Positions 1 to 13,200 of a stretch of DNA of 64,000 nt are shown in pieces (position 1 is the first letter of the stretch; each line of letters begins with the position of its first letter). Location of the stretch: assembly GCF_030272615.1 (NCBI RefSeq), contig NC_081406.1, forward strand, positions 168,534,361 to 168,598,360, in the 5' to 3' direction. Below the pieces are notes generated by a model, which saw only the letters and a program-made list of their open reading frames with translations, ran no database searches and was not told the origin of the DNA. The position numbers were made by a program, and so were the translations under genes. This DNA is from Cryptomeria japonica. Taxonomy: Eukaryota; Streptophyta; Pinopsida; Cupressales; Cupressaceae.

Positions 1-490
1 CTGGGAAATATTTTAGGTTTGTAGTCCAAGGGATTAAAGTTCAAATGCCAATGTATGAAGTGGAAACTCTATCCTTTAAAAATAATTGGCTTTCCATACA
101 ATAGTTTGTTCTTTAGCTCCTTAGATTTACATTTTATAAAGATGAAATCATTCGGCAGGATATAAATAGTTACTTGTTGATGGTATGCCCAATACCACCA
201 TTGCTCAATCTTGTCGATCGACTATCTGCTACAACTCCATTTTGCAAATAAACCAAAGCTTTCACAGCTTTCCCAGTTGGCATTCATAATTTTATTGTGA
301 ATCACAAAAGTATCTCCTCTTTTTGTTCTTTACGATTGCTATGGATTTTGTTGAATTGGTTCTTTGCTAGAGTCGGCTTTTGATCTAATTGATTGTTATT
401 TTGCTTGTGGATAGGAGCCTTGTTAGGGTTAATTTTTTTATGCTTGTTGTGTTTCTTAGAAGGTCCTGTGCCAGGTTGCTTGGTGGACAT
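1..490 (-). pseudogene. LINE ORF1 (DUF4283-like) remnant
   Basis: Read on the minus strand, about 300-1 gives a broken translation with the pattern W-x2-WAY, then IYILPNDF, then a short gap and WHLNFNPLDY. This resembles the DUF4283 nucleic-acid-binding region of ORF1 in plant L1-type LINEs, the chaperone-like protein that packages LINE RNA. A Lys/Asn-rich stretch of 62 codons (302-490) in another frame may be its basic linker. There are several stops and at least one frameshift, and the fragment runs off the window's left edge, so it is dead and partial. The family call rests on pattern memory only. Confidence 0.4.
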
Positions 491-1619
491 GGCATTAGGG
501 CCAGGATGTCTATAGAAATTCCCATTGTTGCCTTTCTAACCCTTGTTGGACTAAACCAAATTGTAAAATCCAAACTGCAACGAGAAGCTTGTTGAGATAG
601 TTTCTCTGCTCACCTTGTTTTCTTGGATTTAACAATTTTCCATTCATTATTTTTATTCTAATTGTGAGATTGCTAGCATTTATCTACCCAACTAGCATTC
701 AAAAATACCCATTGAGGCCTATAATTATTTGTATTCTGCCTTAAATCGGATTGCCCACCATTGAACTTGCATTGACACATTTATGTTGTTCTACTCAAAT
801 TTGGTCACATCATTTATTTGTTAATCATAATAAATATCAAGATACAAGTTTTTCATATTTTTAGATGTAGTTACAAATAATTTTCAATGCAAATAAAACT
901 ACATAATTGATCTCTCATTTTAAGTTATGTCGTTATGCATGAACAAGTACTTAGAAGTCTACAACAAACTTTTAATTCTAGTGGAATGTTGCAAGATGAT
1001 CTAAACATGTGAGTTCACATCACCTTTCCATCCCTCTATGAATTTTACAAAGCTATCAAAAAATTGTCCACAACACTAAGATTAGTGGACAAGGTAAAAT
1101 ATTAGATTGAGGTACACACAAAATTGTCATATCAACAACAAACTATGAAACATACCCACATAGTGAGTAGTTAGTATAGAAAGTAAATGCAAATCTACTA
1201 CATTATCAAATTTCTTACTACTCAATTTAGTAACACATAAACCATTTTCTTAATAAATGTGATCAATTAAAAATTGAAAACCTATAACCACATATTGATT
1301 AGTTAGTATAGAAAGTAAATGCAAATTCACTACATTAAATTAAATTTCTTATTACTCAATTTAGCACCACATAAACCCTTTTCATAATAAATGTGACTAG
1401 TGAAAAACTAAAATTTGATGCATCTAATACTAATATCTCTTTCCCTTCTTTGATCTAGCACTAATTGTGATGACAAGACAAGAATATCACATTTCATAAG
1501 CTCATAATAGAAAATCATCATTCCCTAAATGAGTCATCACATCCATAAGTAATAGAAGCATACAAAATTCATAAGTTGACAAGGGGCACAATGCATCATG
1601 TTCCTACCAATAGTTTAGT
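491..1619. other. AT-rich non-coding stretch with a local duplication
   Basis: I see no gene here. A block of about 100 bp starting near 1165 (TAGTTAGTATAGAAAG...) is repeated near 1296 with about 10-15 percent divergence, a direct duplication with a period of about 130 bp. The block at about 900-1230 is also related to 4690-4995 plus 5786-5820, so it belongs to a dispersed repeat of unknown class. Confidence 0.5.
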
Positions 1620-1760
1620 TAGTTTAGAGTAGATAAAAGTAGAGATGGAGATAGAGGGGGAGAGGAAGAGGGAGAGAAATAGTAGACATAGAGATTTAAA
1701 AAAGAGAGAGATGAAGATAAAAGGATAGACAAATAGAGAGGGTAGAAAGTAGAAAACAAA
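1620..1760. repeat. purine-rich (GA/GGA) low-complexity tract
   Basis: The plus strand is nearly pure A and G, with runs such as GAGATGGAGATAGAGGGGGAG. This is simple-sequence DNA of the same kind as 2730-3140. Confidence 0.75.
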
Positions 1761-2729
1761 AAAGCATTTGATATGAAGTCTATTTTTATCACGAAATATT
1801 AGAAATTCAATTTCTCAAAGATTGCGAAAAAATAATTTAATTGCTCTTATGCTAAGATAAAATTAAGTTGTACTTATGTCATATTGAAGTAATGAACTTG
1901 TAAGAGTTGTGGTTTGAAGTCTAAAGTTTGCAAACTTAACTCTTTGTTTTTAGATTATACAAATGAGATGTCATGAAGATGAAGATAGCTATTATTATAT
2001 TTATATTCATTTATTGTGTTTTGACCATTTTGTAATGTCATACGATAATGGCTCTTAAGTCTACTATATAACTATTTTTCTATAATACAAGTTTATATTA
2101 TATTGTTATACTATTATGGTCTTTAAACTATTTTGTTTCCATCTAATTTTCACTCTTTAAATATTAGATTGATAAAGAGTTATCATGTTATAATTTACTC
2201 TTGATTTAACATATAATATTATTTCTGTTGTTACTTTATACTTTGATACAATATCTAAAAAATTATAGTTATATAAACAAAAATTGTTTAATTATATTTG
2301 TTAAAGTTTCAAATTTGGAAAATAAAGAAATTAAAGGAAGAGAATGGCATCAAAATTAACATCAATAAGAACAATTTAGGTATTTGCAAAAATATTGTTT
2401 GATCCTACTATTATATATTTCTAGGTGTAATAAAGATAAGTACATGTGGCATGCTTAATCATAATAATTTCCTTTATTAGTTTTAGGTTTTTTTTTAACT
2501 TAATGGAATTAAAAGGATGTGCCCCTACATAATTATGCATGTAAATAAGAAAGAGAGAAAAGGTTCATGACTACACTAAAGGCTCAAAGTTTCACTTTTG
2601 AAATCAAAATTACATTGGAAGGGTTTAGAGCCACAAATGTAGCCTTGTTCCAAGTCTTGTGCATTATTTTAGATTTCATGGGGCGCATTCATCTAAACTA
2701 TTTATTTCCAAGTACAACGTGGGTATAGA
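1761..2729. other. AT-rich stretch, nothing recognised
   Basis: No reading frame, RNA gene or element end could be supported here. Confidence 0.5.
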
Positions 2730-3140
2730 GAGATGCATAGATAATGAGATAGAGATATGGGAAGAGATTAGAGATGAAGTATGGAGGGGTGGAGAGATAT
2801 AGATATAGGGGTATAGGAAGAGCGAGAGGGAGAGAGAGTGACAAAGTGATAAATAGAGGGCATCATTATGGAGATAGAGTGGGAGAGAGGAAGATGAAGG
2901 TATAGAGGAAGATGGAGAGGAATATATAGAAGAAATAAAGAGGGAGTGATATATATTGTGGAGATAGGGAGAGATAAAGGAGGTGATATATATATAAAGA
3001 AAGGGGGGAGTTGAAGAGATAGATTAAAATATAGAAAGTGATATAAAAAGAGATAATGAGAGGGATATGTAAATAGAGAGGGAGCTTGTGAAATATGAGA
3101 AGAAGGAGATAGAGGGGGCAAGAGTGAGAGATAAAGGTAG
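2730..3140. repeat. long purine-rich GA/GATA/GGA tract
   Basis: About 400 bp in which the plus strand is mostly A and G, with interspersed TATATA. A 117-codon reading frame on the minus strand exists only because the complement (C/T-rich) has few stops. Its product is a Ser/Leu/Pro/Tyr low-complexity string and is not a gene. Confidence 0.8.
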
Positions 3141-4689
3141 TGGTATTATACTATGAAATATTTAAATATAACATATTTTGTATTATGTTCAAACTATAAT
3201 CATTTATAAATGTAATTTGTGTTTCATCTTTTAATATCATAGGTTGTGAAATTATCATTTTTTTATTTAAAAGATAATTAAAATTGATTTAAAAGAAATA
3301 AATATGTTGGAGGAAAAACTTAAAATTAAAATATTAATAATAAATATTTTTTTATGTTATTTTAATTAATAAAAAATTTATAAATATGTGAAAGGGGATC
3401 CATTAGAATGGACAGTGTAATAATGAGAGTATGCATATGAATGAGTATGATAAATTAGCACATAGGTGAATGTATAGGGATGTGTAATCATATAGATGAG
3501 GGTGAGGATTAAGTATATAACAACATGTAACAACTAGATGGGTAGCATAACAAATTTAAATACTACACATAATAAACAATTTCACATATGCATACAAAAT
3601 TAACTCTCAATAAACAATTTCACATATGCATACAAAATTAACTCTCAATAATTATTATAAAAGAAAAAGGTCAACAATTTAGAATTTTAATCAATCATAA
3701 ATTATTCAAAATTCAATCCAAATATCACAAAATTATCCTAAAAAATATAAATTTTAAGATCTAAAATCAATATATAAAAAATATTAATTTAATAATATAA
3801 TAAATATAAATAGAACTAATATAATATCAAATATATAAAAAATATACATAAAAAAAATAAATTAAAATTAATAAATATAGACATTTCATCGAGACATAAC
3901 TACATTCAATTATGCTATTAAAATAAATCTAAAATGAATACTATTACAAAATTATTTAAATAAATTTAAGGAATATCACTATGTGGTAATTGTTAATAAA
4001 AATTTGTCTTGTACATGCATAGAAAATAAAATTGTTTGACTATGGAAAGGTATAAATCACACTTAAATAAAATAAAAAACATCACTTCCATATTGCCCAA
4101 GCTTAATGACAATCAAAGATTCTTGTGGCTTTGAAAATTAATTGTGGTGTTGGCAACGAGAATTTGGAGGTCACCCCAGCATCTTTGATAATGCTACAAC
4201 ACTTTGTTTCCATTATTTTAATTCGTCGAGATTGTCAAGTTTGTCACTGTGAATCAAAATGCTTTGTCTTTGTTATGTGAAATTGTCTATCATCATAAAA
4301 TTAAAATTGTCTGGCGTTGGTACACCTCGTAATCAATTCTAGAACCTCCTTTTCCTCACACATTTCCATGCACAATACTTTTTTCGAACAACGTGAAGAT
4401 GCAAGGCTTAATCAAAAAAATTTAGCTAATCACATGATCAATAAATCATTTTAAAAATAATTTTGTTAAAAATTTTGCATGTTAACTTTTGTAAAGAAAA
4501 AAAATAGTTTAGTTTGAAAAATTCTAAAAATTGATTGGCTAACTAGAACAATGATTAATAACTATTTAAGATATTTTAAATGGGATGAATGCAATAGTAT
4601 CCTTGGCAAGAACTAACAATCATAATATGGACTAACTCTCAAACCCAAAAAATTCTTTGCACATATAGTTGTGAATAATTTCTAATGCA
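3141..4689. other. very AT-rich non-coding stretch with a 38-bp tandem duplication
   Basis: No gene is visible. Two adjacent identical 38-bp units lie at 3571-3608 and 3609-3646, starting AATAAACAATTTCACATATG. The rest is A/T-rich filler with short homopolymers. Confidence 0.55.
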
Positions 4690-4995
4690 AAAAAAATTTA
4701 CAATTGATATTGCATTCTTAGTTCCATCGATGTGCATGAACATGTATTTGAATAGTCTAAAAAGAGTTTTTGGTTCTCGAGGAATGGTGCAAAATGATTT
4801 GGCATGTGAGTTCAGATAACCTACCAACCCTTTGAATGGATTCCACAAAGCTTTCAAAAAGACATTTCACAATATTAATAGTGTGGATATGAACATAAAA
4901 AGCTAGATTGGTGTACACAAAGAATTACCAAGTCAATATTAAAATATGAAATCTACTCACATAATGACCAACTAGCACAAAAAGTAAATGTGACT
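4690..4995. repeat. dispersed repeat related to 900-1230, interrupted by a LINE
   Basis: The order of words (GCATGAACA-GTA, GTGAGTTCA-ATAACCT, CACAAAG, TACACA-AA) matches 930-1190 with heavy divergence. The repeat breaks at 4995 and resumes at 5786, where a LINE has inserted. Its class is unknown. Confidence 0.5.
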
Positions 4996-5776
4996 ATTTT
5001 TTTTATTGAAGTAATGCAGAAAAATAATTACAAGAATTGATAGTTAAAACAATGTCAAGAAGGAACAAAGACTAAGACATGATCATACGAACAACATAAG
5101 ACAACACGGACCAGCTAAATAGCACCTAACAACAACAACTCATTGCAATCATAGTAGAAATATAAATAATAACCATCTAGAACAAGATAAACAACAACAT
5201 GCAATAGCCTCACATAAGAAATAACTTTATAAGAGGACAACCATCCATAGCACAGCTAGGAGAAAAAAAAATAGTTGAGATGCTAATCCAAAATGAAAGA
5301 CATTAGACCTTGAGAAATGTAGAGCTTCCTTTTCTTGAGAAGTAGGGCCACTTGGTGCTTGATGTTAAGAATTTGGAAATCCAACTTTAAATTCTTCCCG
5401 GAGGCCTCTTGAAGATAAGATAAAAGAGATGTTAGACAATAAAAAATGTCAGAGATAAACTTTACAAGTGCAAAATCTTGATGATCATAATGATTATTAA
5501 ATACTGCTATGCATCACATTCTACATAAGTGCAATAATATAACATGTCAAATTCCATCAGCAATAACATTATTATGAAGCTCGATCCCCAGAAAGACCTA
5601 TTTTCAATTGAGTTTATGTCCAAAAATGGCTGGCAAATCTTGAAAGACAAAATTCCAAAGATTCTTAACAAATTGACAACCCCATAAAATGTTCTTTATA
5701 TCTTCCTATCCATGGCAAAAGGGACAATTAATGGGTTGGACAACAATACACCTCAACCTTCCCCCAATGGGTAACT
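4996..5776 (-). mobile_element. 5'-truncated LINE insertion with target-site duplication
   Basis: The insert is flanked by the 9-bp direct repeat AATGTGACT (4987-4995 and 5777-5785). It begins on the plus strand with ATTTTTTTTATT, so on the minus strand it ends in an A-rich tail. Near 5720-5600 the minus strand translates to a C-P-F-C-H-G segment followed by DIKNILWGCQF and LWNFVF. This is the pattern of the zinc-binding domain (zf-RVT) after the reverse transcriptase in plant L1-type LINEs. A 3' tail, flanking duplication and loss of the 5' part are the usual products of target-primed reverse transcription. It has stops and is inactive. Confidence 0.7.
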
Positions 5777-5829
5777 AATGTGACTCTATTGCATTATCAA
5801 ATTTATTATTACTCTAGTCACCAATGTAA

Positions 5830-7090
5830 ATCCACATTTTATGTTTCATTTGTTGATGATTATAGCAAAAGGATATGAATATATTTTCTAAAGAGTAAAT
5901 ATGAAGTTTTCAATCATTTTAAAGAATTTAAAGTAATGGTTCAACTGTAGAAAAGAAGGAAAATAAAATGTTTGAGGACAAATGATTATGGTGAATTTTC
6001 CTCTAATGATTTTGATAGATTTTTTAAAGATCTTGACACTCATATACATAAGTCAACTCTATATTATTTGATGTAGAATGGAGTTATCAAAAGAATGAAT
6101 AGGACAGTAATGGAGATGGCAAGGAGTATGTTGAGTGGTGTTCGTCTAGAACAAAATTTTTAGGTTGAAGTTGTTGTCATTGCTTGTTATTTGGTTAACT
6201 ATTCTCCTACATCAACTCTTGTTGATAAAATATCTATGGAGGCATGGTCTAGTCATAAGCCTTTATTGAGACATCTTAGAGTTTTTTGTTGTGAGGAATA
6301 TGCACATGTGTTGAAGGAGAAGCGAACAAAGTTGAAGAGAAAGGTTGTGAAATGTATCTTCATTGAATATAGTTATGGTGTGAAAGGATACAAGCTTTGG
6401 GACCCTATTGCATAGAAGGTGATACATAGTAGAAGTGTTATTTTAGATAAATTTGACCTTCTTCTGTTACATTGCAACCAAAACAAACTAAATAGGAAGA
6501 TATTATTCAACTTCCCTCTATACCTTAGAAATTCGAATCAAGAATCCTAGATAGACAAGAAGTTTAGGAGAGCTCGTCTAGCTTTGAATCTTTAGAAGAG
6601 AAGGAAGAACCTCTAACTCAACTTATTTGAAGGTCTAAAAGACATAGACAACCACCTGAAAGGTATTCACTTGATGATTGGAGATGTATTTTTCTTTGAA
6701 AAATAACATAGATGAACCTAGATCCATAGAAGATGCATTAGATATGAATGATGTAGTCCTATAAAATTGCTATTGATGAAGGAATGACAACTTTGAAAAA
6801 GAATCACGCATTAGATCTTGTACTCTTACCTAAATTACAAAAACATGTTGGTTGCAAATGTTGTTCAAGGAAAAGATTGGTTTATATGGAAGCATTGAGA
6901 AGTATAAAGAAAGGTTGGTTGTGAAAGGCTACTCTCATATTGAGGGTGTTGATTATGGTGAGATATATTGCAAACATGATATCCATTAGATTTATTTTTT
7001 CTATTGTTGTTTCTTATGAAATAGATGTAAAAAATGCTTTTGATAATGGTGATTTGGTGGAGGATATTATATATAAAGTGGTAAATGGGA
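5830..7090 (+). pseudogene. decayed Copia pol: integrase and start of reverse transcriptase
   Basis: Translation from about 5845 gives FVDDYSKRIWIYFLKSKYE, then a segment like the second-Asp region (TNDYGEF), NRTVMEMARSML, and at 6191-6415 an open stretch with NYSPTS-LVDK and LRVFCCEEYAHV. These are the order and motifs of a Ty1/Copia integrase core and the region after it. From about 6850 there is a decayed RT start (KERLVVKGYSHIEGVDYGE). Stops and frameshifts are frequent. The reading breaks near 7090, exactly where a 1.3-kb insertion begins, and resumes near 8405. Confidence 0.75.
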
Positions 7091-8404
7091 CTCACTAGTC
7101 TAATTATCCAAACTATGAATTAAAACCATTTACATCAATAGTACATTCAATAATGAGTAACAGGTCCAACTACAAACCCTTGGGAGAGCTAGGCACATTG
7201 GATTGATTATTTTTACTTTTGATTGATCTGATTTTTAGATATGATAGAATGATGAAATACAAGGATTAGGTCTAAAGATGTAAAATTTATAATAATTAGC
7301 ATAAACGAGTAGTTATAGAATAGATATGCAAACTCTAAGAATATATCTTAAAACAAGGACAAGAAAGGAACTCGTGTCTACAATTTGTGTCTGAAACTAC
7401 TGGACTATGTGGCTAGGATTTCTAGTCCTAAAGGTGTTTAATATCTATATTGCAAACATATTTAGGACCAAGATGTCCCTCAAATTATCTCCTTGAAATT
7501 TTGCTGGAAAAGTATCAAACTATGTGGCTAAGACACAATGTCTAGGGTTTTCTACCTCTTCAAAGTCTGGATCTCTTTGTCTCAATGGGTACTCTCTAGA
7601 TATGTACTTTTCCTCTATCAAATTTGAATCCTACACACACAAGAGAGGTAAAATGGTGTTGGGTTCTATATGGATTTGCCTCAATCAAACCCCAAATTGG
7701 AATTAACCCTTTCAACAATGATGATAAAAAAGGAGAGCCTACCCTTGTAGGGTAGAGGCTAAATGTGAAGTAAAATATTGAATTGACAAGATTATACCTC
7801 AATTTTGATGTTGTTGATGATGATAAAATTCTCTTTAGATAGGACCCTCAAGGGTTGATGCAATAATATTACATGTAAAAACAAGATCAATCATAAAATC
7901 CCACTTGCATGAAGATTGTTGTAACTTGTTGCTCCATAATGCTCAAATCTCAAGAAATTTTCTCATATACTTGCTCTAGGAAGTGATTAGGATGTATATG
8001 GATATGGATGCATGAAAATGAATTAAGAAAGATGCTCTTATATAGGGTTCCCAAGATATTTCTTAAATTAGGCCGGCCTACAACAGTCATATTAAAATAA
8101 TGAGATTGGATAACAATTGGTGAGAATCAACACACCAATAGATCTAAAATTGGGCCCAATTTGGGGAGACCATGGCACCTAGCACCCTAGTCCTCGTAGA
8201 GGGGGGTGGAATAGAGATAGTTGTGCACAAGTTGACAACATAACTATCTTATCACTGAATTCACGTATGACAATATTTTGTAGTACAAGGCCAAAAATAG
8301 GCTTGAAAAGAACAATAAATAAATACACTAACACAAGGACCCAAAAAAGAGTATGAAATTGTAACAGGGTTACAATTTACAACATTACAATATGACACAA
8401 CTAG
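7091..8404. mobile_element. unclassified 1.3-kb insertion inside the Copia remnant
   Basis: The Copia RT reading stops at about 7090 and continues at about 8405, so this stretch was inserted later. ACTAG occurs at both edges (about 7097-7101 and 8399-8405) and could be a 5-bp target duplication. I find no terminal inverted repeats and no coding sequence. Near its right end, 8356-8378 forms a perfect palindrome with 10-bp arms. Class unknown. Confidence 0.45.
8356..8378. repeat. perfect hairpin, 10-bp arms, 3-bp loop
   Basis: AAATTGTAAC, AGG, GTTACAATTT: the two arms are exact reverse complements. It lies about 25 bp inside the right edge of the 1.3-kb insertion. Confidence 0.8.
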
Positions 8405-8860
8405 AGCATTACGTGGTGAAAGGTAAAAGTAATTTGGTTTGTAAATTGAAAAAATCTTTGCATGCCTTCAAATAGAGTCCTAGGATGTCGTATCAAAAAT
8501 TTGAAACATATTTGTTGAGTTTATTATCTAAGCATTCCAAATCAAGTCATTGTGTTTATTATAAATTTAATGGTGATCATTTCTTGTACATTGCATTATA
8601 TGTTGATGATATGGTATTTATTAGTAAGGGAAATGAGTAATTTTAAAACTTAAGTCTCAACTTACAAGTAAATTTGAAATGAAAGATCTTGGTGCAACCA
8701 AACACATTCTTGGTATGGAAATTAGAAGAGATCATGGAGTGAACAAAAAGATATGGCTATGCCAAAGTAAGTGTGTGAATCCAGTTTTATAGATGTTAAA
8801 TATATAGGATTGTAGACCATTATGTGTTCATTTGTGGGGAGCTAATTAGATCAATATGCT
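8405..8860 (+). pseudogene. decayed Copia pol, continued (reverse transcriptase)
   Basis: The reading resumes with VKGKSNLVCKLKKSLHAFK, then HCVYYKFNGDHF and LYVDDMVFISKGNE. The last contains the YVDD catalytic motif of Copia RT, with both aspartates intact at about 8600-8615. Downstream, words like TKHILGMEI and DCRPLCV appear in shifted frames up to about 8850. Beyond that the similarity stops without an RNase H or LTR, so the element is 3'-truncated. Confidence 0.75.
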
Positions 8861-10286
8861 TTTGAACATGGTGATGGTCATTTATCATTGTTGCACTTCA
8901 TTATTTGTTTAGTAAGAGCATTGGGGCCCTTTAATATCAATTTTATATATGATGTGAAGAACTTGGAAGAGATAATTTTTTTCTTAGTGTGGAGATCAAG
9001 GGAGATGGAGAGATCAAATTTTTTTTAGTCAATTACAAGAAGCATGCTAATTCATTTTTTCAATGGTTCAATTTATATGTTTGTAGATCAATATGTGTTC
9101 TTTGACACTAGAGATGTAGAGGACGAGTCATGTCTTTTATATTAGTTGTTGATGGACTTATATATGCTCTGTTCAACACCATACCACACATTTCCTACGT
9201 ATTGGGAGTCCTAAGAAGGTATGCATGTCCATGTTGACAAGTTTCATTGCATTGTATTATAAAGAGCGTTCAAGTACTTTTTGCATATCAATATATTTCC
9301 TATCGAGAGAGATAAACTTTATGCAGAAGAATGTATATACAACTTGAGGTTGTGGATTGAATTGGGTATATGATAATATGTGGTCTACCAATGATTATGT
9401 ATTTCCCCTATTTTTGTTGTGGTTAGTTGGATATGTTGCAACCAAAGGTGTACTAATTCTACAAGTTGTTGTTGTTGTTCCATCTATATAGGAAGATGGA
9501 TACTTAAACTTGTTTTTGAGGAGTGTTTGGCACTAGTGGTTGTGTCAAACATCAAGTTAAAGCAAGATATAATGATATTTCTAAATGGAAATGTGTCATG
9601 ACCTTGGCTGGGGATCTTTCATTCGTTAAGATATTTTGGTCAATATGGTCATCAGCTTGCTTGTTCTTGCAAATGCTTTGATGGATCCCATGAGCACAAA
9701 GAAGTTTAATTGTTCCAACATGATTATGGGTTTCCTGCTTTCGAAAATCTATTCACTAATAGTTGATTTTTTCACTTTTCTCTTATAAGATATATGAAAA
9801 GTGTGAGAATGTTTAGATTAAGCATCATACACCTCATGATTCCTAATATTTTGATTACTATTTAATTTGCATCAATTAGGTGCCCACATGGACAAGGGAT
9901 TCCCACTTGAAGTGGCATTCTTTGTATTTTTCAAGTTGTAAGAAGCACTTAATCTAATAGAAGCTAATAAATGTAACTATAGCATTTGTAAGGTGTGAAA
10001 GAGTTACTTATGAAGGAGCTACTTTGGAAAGAGCATAAAAAGAGTGAGATAAGTGTGTGCGACAATATCAATGAGGATTTCGAAACAATGCATGAGAGCA
10101 TCTTTCCAAAAGGTGGAAAAGTCCAAGGTTTTGTGCCATGATTTAGGTGCCTAATTTTCTTACACTTTCAACACATGGTTTTGAAAACTAACCTTGGTTT
10201 ATGACTTTGAGCTTGCCTACATATTAGACAGATGGGTTGGTGGATTATGCTGTAAAATTCTCTTCACAATTGACCACTTCTTGTTC
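8861..10286. other. no recognisable gene
   Basis: Several short frames exist but none resembles a known protein. The right edge (10286/10287) is a sharp breakpoint where similarity to the 3' LTR of element A begins in the middle of that LTR. Confidence 0.45.
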
Positions 10287-13200
10287 ATGGCAAGAGTGTA
10301 GTTAAATTTCAGAATTTAAAACCCTCTTTGCTTCCTTTTCCCACTTCCAAATCAGTCTCTTACTTGTTAAAATTGATTTCTAAATCAAAATTTGGGGGTT
10401 TGTTGTTCACAATAAGATTTTGTTTAAATTCCAAATATATGCATTCAAATTCAGTTTTTAAAATGAGAACTATGTTGTGCTTTGTTGAATGGAAGTGGAA
10501 GAATGATTAAAATTTTGGCAGTCTGAGTACTTGGGGCTTTCTGGTGTTTTCTTTTTAAGAAAATAATATATATGTAAATCATTTATTTTAATTCTAGAAA
10601 ATGTTCCCAGAGTTTGTTCTCAGAAAAATTTCTGAGTATTTTTTTATGTTAAAAAAAATATATATTCAAATAAAACAAAAAAAAAGAGATTTCGTGTATT
10701 TTTATGGGCGTGGGGAGCCATGGCTCTACCCACGGCCCACCATGGATACCACAGTTTGTGGCTCCATGGTTGTGGAAACCACAGACCGTGGATACCATAG
10801 TCTGTGGTTTCCACTTCAAATAAAACAAAAAAAAAGGATTTTGTGTATTTTTATGGGCGTGGGGAGCCATGGCTCTACCCACGGCCCACTGTGGACACCA
10901 TTGTCTGTGGCTCCACAGATGTGGAAACCACAAACCATGGATACCACAGTCTGTGGCTCCATGGTTGTGGAAACCATGGACCGTGGTTCTCCACGACTGT
11001 GGAGACCACAACCCGTGGTAACCACGGATGTGGGGGCCACTAGTGTGGCTTAAAAACAAATAAAGAAAAGATTTTTAAATGTTATAATTTTTATTATTAA
11101 TTTATTAATTAATGTATATTAATAAATAAATATTAATTACTATTCTATTATTAATTTATATATGTAAATATATATATACTAATTAATACTTTAGTTTGTA
11201 TATTTTTTTCAATATATGCTAGGAAGTATTATTTTATTTGGAAAAATGATCATTGATCTTAGTTTCTTTTTAAATGTATATTTCCATATTTTGGAAAGTA
11301 TATAATTGTTTGGCAAAAGATGAGAATAGTTTATTTATTTCAAAAAGAATGGGAATGATGATTTTATTTTGAAAAATAAATATCAAATTTTAGTTGATTA
11401 ATGTATATTTAATCATATCTTTGTATGTTTTGCATATAATTATAATTATATTAATGTGATTTTGGGTTGAAAATTCATTGTGAAGTATTTATATCATTTT
11501 ATGATGTAAATTGAATTATAGTTGAATTAGTAAACCATGGGTGACATGTACCTAAACAAGGTAGACAAATCGCAATCAAATTTAGATCTATTAGAAAATT
11601 GGATCGATTGTAATATTTAAACGATATGGAAGAAGGTTGTCATTTCAGATTTATGTCTATGCATGTTTAATTTTTTGTATTTGCACTTGATTAAGAAGTG
11701 GCAAGTCCTTGATTGTGATTGTTGGATATTGTCATATGTTTATTTTGGTATCTACTTATGTCCTTGGTCTCAAGTATTGAGTGTTTTCATGTGTTGGTTT
11801 TGTATCTGGTTATGTCCTTATATGCGAATGTTGGGGGTTGTTATGTGGTTGACTATAGCTGGTCATGTCTCTAGTCAGAGAACCGTCAGTCAGTGCACCT
11901 CGTATGAGGACTTGTTTGGCCAAGTGGGTATTCCTACTATATTGAACTCCATATGCTAGTCCTTGTGTATACCTTGGTTTTTGGAGTTTCATTTGATTAT
12001 GGTCTAGTGTCATATGGGAGAGTGGCTTTCAAGTGGTGGTCGTGCCCAAAGTGGTTGCAGGGTAACCCATCAAAAGTGTGTCTAAATAAGTGATAACCTA
12101 ATAGCATATTAAAGAGTTTAGTAAATGAAAAATACTAAGTAAGATAATTGTGCCTCATGCATGGGATGAGTGCTAGTACAGACTCAGAATGCAGTGAGAA
12201 GGCCTGAAATGGCAAACCAACAACCTTGTCTTCACAAAAGGATGTGTTGGGTCCACATGAGACTTGGATGGGCTGGAGGTTTAGGAAAGGTTGTCGGGCT
12301 AACCCAGTAGATGGGGCGGGGACCTATGGAGACCTACCAGGGTAACCATACCAAGCTATGTGATGACACTCGTCCCTTATGTTCACTAGTGTGCGGTTTG
12401 TGTTTTCTTTGCTAGGAGTACCATGGTGGAGTCATATCTGGTCATTTATGTCCTTGTGAGTACCTGATATTCATGTTTGACCATGGGTTTCTTATGATGG
12501 GTTGTGAGGCCTTAGTTTCATGGGTGCTCCAGTTGTTCTTTTGAGATTGCTTCTTATCATGTTTCAGATGGTTCCTTTTCCTTTTCTGGGATCATTCATG
12601 TATCTATTAGACCAATGTGGTCGTATGTATTATTTGTTTATGTTCGCCTTATTGACAGGTTATAATGGATATGAACCTTATGTATTGTTCACCCTATTAT
12701 TTACTAGAGAGGTCTTGCAATTGAGCAAACCCAGAGATGTAGCCCACTAGGGATGAACTCTGATATCAATTTGGTGTTATGTGGTGTTTGTGTTCTTCTG
12801 TTTCCTTTTTATTTAGCATGTATGGATGGCATTATGGTTAAAATGTATAATGTGGATTAGATGATGTTAATCTTAAATGCATGTATGTAGTTATCCTATT
12901 AAATGTAGTTATTTGGATCATGAAGAATGTAGGTTAGTATAATGGAAAGTATTCATTAGTTTTTAATGCAATTAAAGTATGTAAGGAATTTAGATGCATG
13001 ACATATGTTTTATTGTAAGATTGAACGTAATGTATGGTTAAATTGTAATGGATGAACTTAATAATGTTATCTATATTTTTAACCTACCCAACAAATTTAT
13101 CCTTTGTTTAAAGTATTATCATGCCATTAAATTAATCAACTTAATTGGATTAATTAGCGTGAGTTGAGTTAAGTGTTGAATCAAGTAATCGTGTTGGGAA

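Noticed and set aside
2768-3121. 117-codon minus-strand reading frame
   Set aside because: Complement of a purine-rich tract; the product is low complexity.
7091-8404. Helitron reading of the 1.3-kb insertion (TC start, hairpin, CTAG end)
   Set aside because: The 3' flanking base is not T and the hairpin is about 25 bp from the end; ACTAG at both edges fits a target duplication better. Left unclassified.
10601-11059. Overlapping frames of 150 and 136 codons on both strands
   Set aside because: Explained by the 150-bp tandem (a multiple of three) with palindromic words; no protein-like sequence.
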